Shown here: piece after piece, positions 17,841 to 22,296 of the stretch
Numbering within the stretch: position 1 is the first letter of the stretch
Layout: each line of letters opens with the position of its first letter
Assembly: GCA_003427395.1 (NCBI GenBank)
Contig: BFEA01000014.1
Coordinates: forward strand, 1,684,498 to 1,706,793
DNA from: Chara braunii
Lineage: Eukaryota; Streptophyta; Charophyceae; Charales; Characeae
Direction: 5' to 3'
DNA length: 22,296 nucleotides
Position numbers and translations under genes: made by a program
Notes under the pieces: model-generated
What the model was told of the DNA's origin: nothing
What the model saw: only the letters and a program-made list of their open reading frames with translations
Databases searched by the model: none

Positions 17841-18560
17841 CTTGAGAAAACGTCTAAGCAATACAGAAAACATAGAAATAGACCTCATAGGTCCTACAAA
17901 TGCTAAAAAAAACCCTTGAAATACCTAACAAACCCTTCCAAAGCACTCCAACACTGTCCTTCTCCCTGCCGAACTTTTCCAGGTCTCACACCCCCACATT
18001 CTGTTGGCTTACAGTGCAACACAACTCACCCCAGCTCCGACCAGCGTCATCCCAGCAGCAACCCTTAGTTCCCCCGTGGAATGCCCATCCCAAAGCATCC
18101 CCAGGTCTCTCTACCAGGCCTCACGCTCCTGCGTCCGCAGGTCACAGGGCAACGCCCCAGCACCGGCCAGCGTCGTTCTGGCATCGAATAGCCGCAAGTC
18201 ACTGAGTATAACAACATCGAAGCCACCTAAGAAGAGTTGCTCAGGCTAGGAATCCCAAGAGTCCAAAAACATTCTTAAGACCATCAATCATCCATCCGCG
18301 TATGATCAACCCTTAGATCTATTTTTGATATTTTTTTGTTTGAAAAGAAAACAGTCAACCCTCCTCCCATTCCCTTTCACCTCTACTCTTCTTCATCTCC
18401 CGACGAGCCGACCTCCTCCACCACATAGTTCGGGAGAGAAGAACAATAGACCAACGGCCTCACCAAATTCTAGAGGGCAACCACCCTACATAACGATTGA
18501 ACCTAAGAGCCTTACCCAGTGTTATGCTTTGATGGGATCCATGAGGCCCCGATGCTAAGA
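17841..18560. other. Pyrimidine-rich low-complexity region, no gene
   Basis: C/T/A-rich sequence gives Pro/Ser-rich open frames of up to 101 codons. CCCAGCTCCGACCAGCGTC near 18030 and CCCAGCACCGGCCAGCGTC near 18156 look like a diverged short repeat. I see no domain. Confidence 0.4.
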
Positions 18561-18583
18561 GAAAGGAGACCTCTAATTCCTAA

Positions 18584-18791
18584 CCCTAAACCCTAAGTAA
18601 TCCTGTTTACCTTTCCAAACCATGACGGCTCTACTTCAGGACTACCACGGGCCTGTTGCTATCCTACCCATGCTTTTCAATAACCCCACTTAAACCCTAA
18701 ACCCTAGCTAAATCCTTTGAACTTTTCTACCTTTCAAAGCATTGGAATCTGAATGTTCTTTTAGATAGACCCACTTGCACCCTAAACCCTA
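18584..18791. repeat. Three telomere-box units (CCCTAAACCCTA)
   Basis: CCCTAAACCCTA occurs at 18584, 18695 and 18780, each followed by a related tail such as AATCCT-TT...ACTTTTCTACCTTTC. These are imperfect repeats of about 85-110 bp that each start with one and a half units of the plant-type telomere repeat. They lie directly past the 3' end of the minus-strand LINE and may be its 3' UTR or the target sequence. Confidence 0.65.
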
Positions 18792-18813
18792 GAATGATCT
18801 TTTTTGAAATTTT

Positions 18814-20214
18814 CTACCTAGATCCCTCCACTGATGCCAACCTTCCCTGAGCCAAGACCTTTTTTTGGAAATTCTCCATTAGAACCTTGGCTTGTAGTGG
18901 GTTTTGCTGGGGCTGCTTACGGATTCCTTTCCATTGAGACCGAATGCCCGTTTCTACCAAGTTGTATAGTGTCTCCTCCGCTTCCCGCCTGTGCATTTGC
19001 TTGTTTCTGATGGCCTGTTGGCATCTGCGCTTCCATATTGTCCACAACACATATTGCCTTACAAGCTGGAATGTGCACCTTTGATACTGTTGCCAAGTTG
19101 CTGGGAGGTCACTTACTAGCAGTAGCGTCTCCTCTCCCTCAGGGAAAGGGGAGTCCGTTGTTTTGCCCCATAGCGTTCTGGCTACGTCCCATAGGTACCC
19201 TGCTTCTGAGCAAAGTATGAGGCAGTGACGCAGAGTTTCCAGTGCTCCGTCGTTGCATTGTGTGCACTGTTGACTGGTAGGGTCACGATACTACTGACTT
19301 CAGCGCTCAGCAAGCTACGAGTTAACCGGGACTGCCACATGGAAGATCAGCCACTGCAAACTCCTTACCCTGCTTAGGCGGATATGATGAAGGGAAGACC
19401 ATGGTAATTCCGCCGCTTTTTCTTTCAGTATCTGCATTCTCTTCTCCCATTTAAGTGCCAAGGGTTCGGCTAAAGCGGATGAGCGCTTCCTACGTCTGTA
19501 GCCCAGCCTTGTTGTGTAATGAAGTATGTTAGTCCTTCTCGCTGTGCCCAGTAGGCTCCACTTGAGATTCCAGGCCCACTCCACTGGGTCAATCCCCAGA
19601 TTCTGAATATCCGTTGCTGGCGCAAAAATCATGAACTCCTCCGTTTCTATCACCCTCACCTTCCTCAACTGGTCCTTCCTTATGGTAATCGGGGTCCACA
19701 TGTCCTTGTCCAAAAGGCTTGTATAGGCTCCTGGGACATGAATTGTGTACATCTGCGCATTCAGCCATTCGCCTCCCGGACCCGCTTGCCCCCCAATTCT
19801 AAAGGCCTCCGTTGGCGGATCCCTATTGGACCATGAGGCCCACTCCCCTAAGTCCTAACGGCGTGGTCCTTGTAGTAGTCTGGTCCATCCTTCCGGTATT
19901 ACGGATAAGATCTCGCTCAGGTTCGCTGCCAGCGTGTGGCTCCCTTTCAAATCGGATTCCTCCCTTAGTTCACGCGCAGTCTTCCATTGCTGTCTGTCCT
20001 CCGACCAGAGGTGCTTGACCTGCCAAATGCCATGCTCCAGCCAGGTACCCCACTTAGAGTCTTTCGCAGTAAGAGTGCAGGGTTTTCCTTTATGGTCCTT
20101 AACCCATGGATTACAGAAAAGGGGTTGCCTCAGGACTTCCTCCCTTGTGCTTGGTTCTTTGACTTTCGCCGGGAAGATTTCTTTCTGTTTATTTCCCTGA
20201 TCATTTTTCCTTTT
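18814..20214 (-). pseudogene. 5'-truncated LINE ORF2 C-terminal region with zinc-binding motif
   Basis: One minus-strand frame is readable for 466 codons from 20214 to a terminal stop at 18814, with four internal stops (TAG 19857, TAG 19317, TGA 19302, TAG 19293) and no frameshift. The middle part carries SLQWLIFHVAVPVN, then after the stops CTQC (19266-19255) and ETLRHC (19239-19222). This C-x2-C ... H-C arrangement is typical of the zf-RVT region at the end of plant LINE ORF2. The C-terminal part has VLWTIWKRRCQQAIRNKQ, the usual W-x-I-W-K-R segment after it. Endonuclease and reverse transcriptase domains are absent: upstream of 20215 there is a stop and then unrelated sequence. This is an ordinary dead-on-arrival copy, with stops consistent with transitions. 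Confidence 0.85.
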
Positions 20215-20324
20215 TCACAGCTCACTGCTTCCAATTAATAAAGAGGCAATACAGGCTACTAGGAGCCTGGCTCACCAAGGCCAACAAAGTAGGTCTGGGT
20301 ACTTCAATCAGCTAGGGGATTCTG

Positions 20325-20382
20325 CAGACTGTTGAGGGCTCATCCTCCTGATGAGTCGGCGAAACTCCAACAAAACAGTTTG
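20325..20382 (+). ncRNA. Degenerate type III hammerhead ribozyme
   Basis: Stem III is CAGACTGT (20325-20332) with ACAGTTTG (20375-20382), eight pairs with one wobble. The cleavage-site base is T333 (GUU triplet, less usual than GUC). Stem I is GAGGG/TCCTC around CTCA. The core CTGATGA (20348-20354) is intact. Stem II is GTCGG/CCAAC with one C-A mismatch and a seven-base loop. The base at the G12 position (20372) is A, where the catalytic core needs G, so self-cleavage is probably lost. About 30 bases upstream also resemble the second copy. Confidence 0.75.
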
Positions 20383-20510
20383 TCACAGCCCCTCGTTTGT
20401 TGTCCTCTTCACCCGCTCTGCCTACGGTTTACCGGGCAGCTCTGTTTGACGATATATAAGTTCGGGTGTTCGGGTTCGGACATTCGGCCCCGGCCGGACA
20501 CCGACTGCCA

Positions 20511-20640
20511 TTTTTTTCTTCTTCTTTCTTTTCAACATTGTGTTGACAAGAGCAATCACCACTAGCCCCCAAGGGAGACTCCATCTATTGGCGGGGAGCA
20601 TCACCTGCTGGAAAGCGGGTCCGGTGTCCCACATACAACA
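20511..20640 (-). mobile_element. Retroposon-like 3' end, second copy
   Basis: A T-rich tract (20511-20535) is followed by GGGGAGCATCACCTGCTGG and GAAAGCGGGTCCGGTGTCCC (20611-20630), matching 10418-10530. On the minus strand it would end in an A-rich tail. Confidence 0.45.
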
Positions 20641-21360
20641 AGGTCTGAGATTGTCTGAGGAAAGTAACAGTGAGCCCTGCCAGCATTGATTGCCCTGGGA
20701 CCCAGGGGATTGACTGAGCAGGCATGTAAAAAAATTAGTCTTGAGTTAACTTACCAGTATTGCCTGTCACACAGCAAAATAGCTGGGGAATGAGAATGCT
20801 TATGGAAGTTCGGCCTCTTCGATGTCCTACAAGATCATGCCAGATTTAACTCCATTGCACTAGCAGCTTTCTGTACTTCCTTTTTTCTTATTCTCACTCC
20901 CCCCAGTACCATGTATCCTTATATCTGATGCTCAGATCCTAGACTATTCTTCTTATTACTCTCTTGATCACCACAATAACTACTTGCTCCTTTCACCATG
21001 CACATAAGTGCGTATGCGCTCACCGGGAAATGTGTACGGTGTGAGCTTTTTTTTTCTTCTAATTTTTATTTGTGTTCAAACTTCAACGGGTGGGGGAAAT
21101 ATATGCAGATGGGATTACACAAAGATGAAATGCAAAATGAAGAAGAGGACTTGAGCTTTATTATCATGGCGCAATCATCTCCTCCCCAACATTACTCAAC
21201 TCAATACTGTGGAGGGATTCACAACTCTTCCACTCAAAAAGCCACAGTGACTCAGGTGGGGTAAATGTGTCCCTGTACACTCAGCTCAAAAGCTGCATGG
21301 GAACACGGTTTCACACCCCCTAAAGCAGTGCTGGACACACAGGCAAGTTCACACATGCAA
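20641..21360. other. No gene recognised
   Basis: Only short open frames are present; there is no domain or repeat family I can support. Confidence 0.4.
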
Positions 21361-21363
21361 ATA

Positions 21364-21390
21364 CACACGCGCGGGTGCGCGCGCGCACAA

Positions 21391-21481
<91 letters not shown>
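21364..21481. repeat. Alternating purine-pyrimidine tract ending in (CA)43
   Basis: From 21396 to 21481 CA is repeated about 43 times without interruption. It is preceded by CG/TG-rich alternating sequence from about 21364 (GCGCGCGCACAAGCGCGC). Such tracts are classic Z-DNA formers and hypervariable microsatellites. The Cys-Val and His-Thr open frames here are translation of the repeat. Confidence 0.95.
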
Positions 21482-21482
<1 letters not shown>

Positions 21483-21595
21483 CCGCTGTTGGTGTTGCCA
21501 TGCACTTCAGTGCCTCACTGCCTTGCCACCCCTCCACTGGTCGTGCCTTCCATGTTTGTTGCTTGCATGCCCTGTAGTTTGGTCGCCTTGTGGGT

Positions 21596-21732
21596 GTTGC
21601 CTTGTGCTTCGCTCCACGGTTGCCGGGCTGCTTGTCCGCTCGCCTGTCGTCCCTTGCAGTGCGGTTGCGTTGTGCTTCACTACACGGTTGATATGCTGTT
21701 CTTCCGCTTGCCGTGCCGTTCTTTGCAGTCGT
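21596..21732. repeat. Imperfect tandem repeat, 68-bp period, two copies
   Basis: GTTGCCTTGTGCTTCGCTCC (21596) and GTTGCGTTGTGCTTCACTAC (21664) begin units that both contain CACGGTTG and end in TTGCAGT. The flanks on both sides hold further diverged words such as GTGTTG and CATGTTGCC. Confidence 0.55.
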
Positions 21733-21881
21733 CTTTGGTGTTGTGCAGCCATGTTGCCGCTACTGTGTTGCCTGGTGCTCCGCAGGGTTGCTGCCCGCTG
21801 CTATGTTCTGCTTGGGGACAGTCTGCCTTGAACATGGGCCAAAGGGTTCATGACCCAAACCATCAACTACGGAGATTCCAC

Positions 21882-21937
21882 AGATTGTCGAGGGTTCAGC
21901 CTCCTGATGAGTTGGTGGAACTCTGACGAAACAATCT
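21882..21937 (+). ncRNA. Type III hammerhead ribozyme, intact core
   Basis: This RNA would cleave itself. Stem III is AGATTGT (21882-21888) with ACAATCT (21931-21937), seven perfect pairs including the U16.1-A15.1 pair. C21889 is the cleavage-site nucleotide (GUC). Stem I is GAGG/CCTC (21890-21903) around GTTCAG. The core CTGATGA is at 21904-21910. Stem II is GTTGG/CTGAC (21911-21927) with two wobbles and loop TGGAACT. G12-A13-A14 is GAA at 21928-21930. Every conserved core base is present. The strand ends leave from stem III, the topology of plant retrozymes and viroid-like RNAs. GTTC in loop 1 is complementary to GAAC in loop 2, a possible tertiary contact. Confidence 0.88.
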
Positions 21938-22296
21938 ATCATTATGAGTTTTTATCGTTTTCAGTTTTCTTGGTTTCGGTACTTGCCTTGTCTGCTGGTT
22001 GTTGTTATTTCCCTGCCTTATGTGCTGTCTGCCCTCCCGCCTCTCCCATGCCCTCCAGCCTACTTGTTGTCTTAATTTTTTTTGCTTCCCCCGTGTGCCC
22101 TTCAGTCAATGTGCCTTGTTCTGCCGACGTTTTTCAGCGTTGGAGCTTGTCTGGCATAGTGTTCAGTGTTTGGGTTTGGTACTTGGCTTGTGTTACATAC
22201 TCCCATGAGTATGGGCAGAACCAAGAATCAACCAATATAGGATGAGTTTTTTTATGCAGTGGAAGGCTTATAACGAACTGACTCACATAGACTGAC
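21938..22296. other. No gene recognised downstream of the hammerhead
   Basis: T-rich sequence with short open frames. No retrozyme primer-binding site, polypurine tract or second copy of the upstream flank was identified before the window ends. Confidence 0.4.

Noticed and set aside
18814-20214. Intact LINE coding sequence
   Set aside because: Four in-frame stops and the absence of endonuclease and reverse transcriptase domains show that it is a truncated, inactive copy.
20348-20365. A shorter hammerhead core using the CGAAAC at 20360-20365
   Set aside because: Stem II would be only GTCGGC with no room for a loop, whereas the longer reading aligns with the intact copy stem by stem.
21252-21926. 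Open frames coding poly(Cys-Val) or poly(His-Thr)
   Set aside because: These are the (CA)n microsatellite read in different frames.

Overview
The window looks like repeat-rich intergenic nuclear DNA from a streptophyte (land plant or close green relative). I base this on short TTTAGGG-type telomere blocks, a plant-style non-LTR retrotransposon with a terminal zinc-binding region, LTR-like U5 sequence, a type III hammerhead ribozyme of the kind known from plant retrozymes and viroids, and many decayed dispersed repeats. There is no bacterial operon structure, no rRNA and no convincing tRNA. The species cannot be named from the sequence. Two single Ns mark ambiguous or joined assembly positions.

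Layout. Positions 1-912 (minus) hold the only long clean open frame, an unrecognised protein with acidic/proline-rich internal repeats that runs off the left edge. From 1 to 8.7 kb the rest is a graveyard of small non-autonomous elements: two TTAA-bounded MITE-like elements (4111-4319 and 6157-6314), a structured 170-190 bp dispersed repeat (2993, 4501 and 8502, with fragments at 3907 and 7652), a second dispersed pair (1035 and 3470), and a possible LINE endonuclease remnant near 5.7 kb. From 8.7 to 14 kb there are tandem repeats, homopolymer tracts, retroposon tails and a long G-rich stretch without a convincing gene.

The most unusual part is 14.2-17.3 kb. Ten hairpins stand in a row at 14274-15106. 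All share an exact TAAGAT hexaloop, while the inner and outer stems change sequence and mostly keep pairing. A TATA box lies 9 bp after the last one, followed by LTR U5-like repeats, then two more groups of back-to-back hairpins (15921-15973 and 16420-16728) and a second TATA box. This may be the U3/R/U5 and leader of an LTR retroelement, or a structured non-coding RNA locus.

At the right end a 5'-truncated LINE (18814-20214, minus) is readable for 466 codons with four in-frame stops. Telomere-box repeats lie just beyond its 3' end. Two plus-strand type III hammerhead motifs follow: one with all core nucleotides intact (21882-21937) and one decayed at the catalytic G12 position (20325-20382). 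A (CA)n tract with Z-DNA potential lies between them.

No working pathway is encoded here. The value of the window is in structured repeats and self-cleaving RNA.
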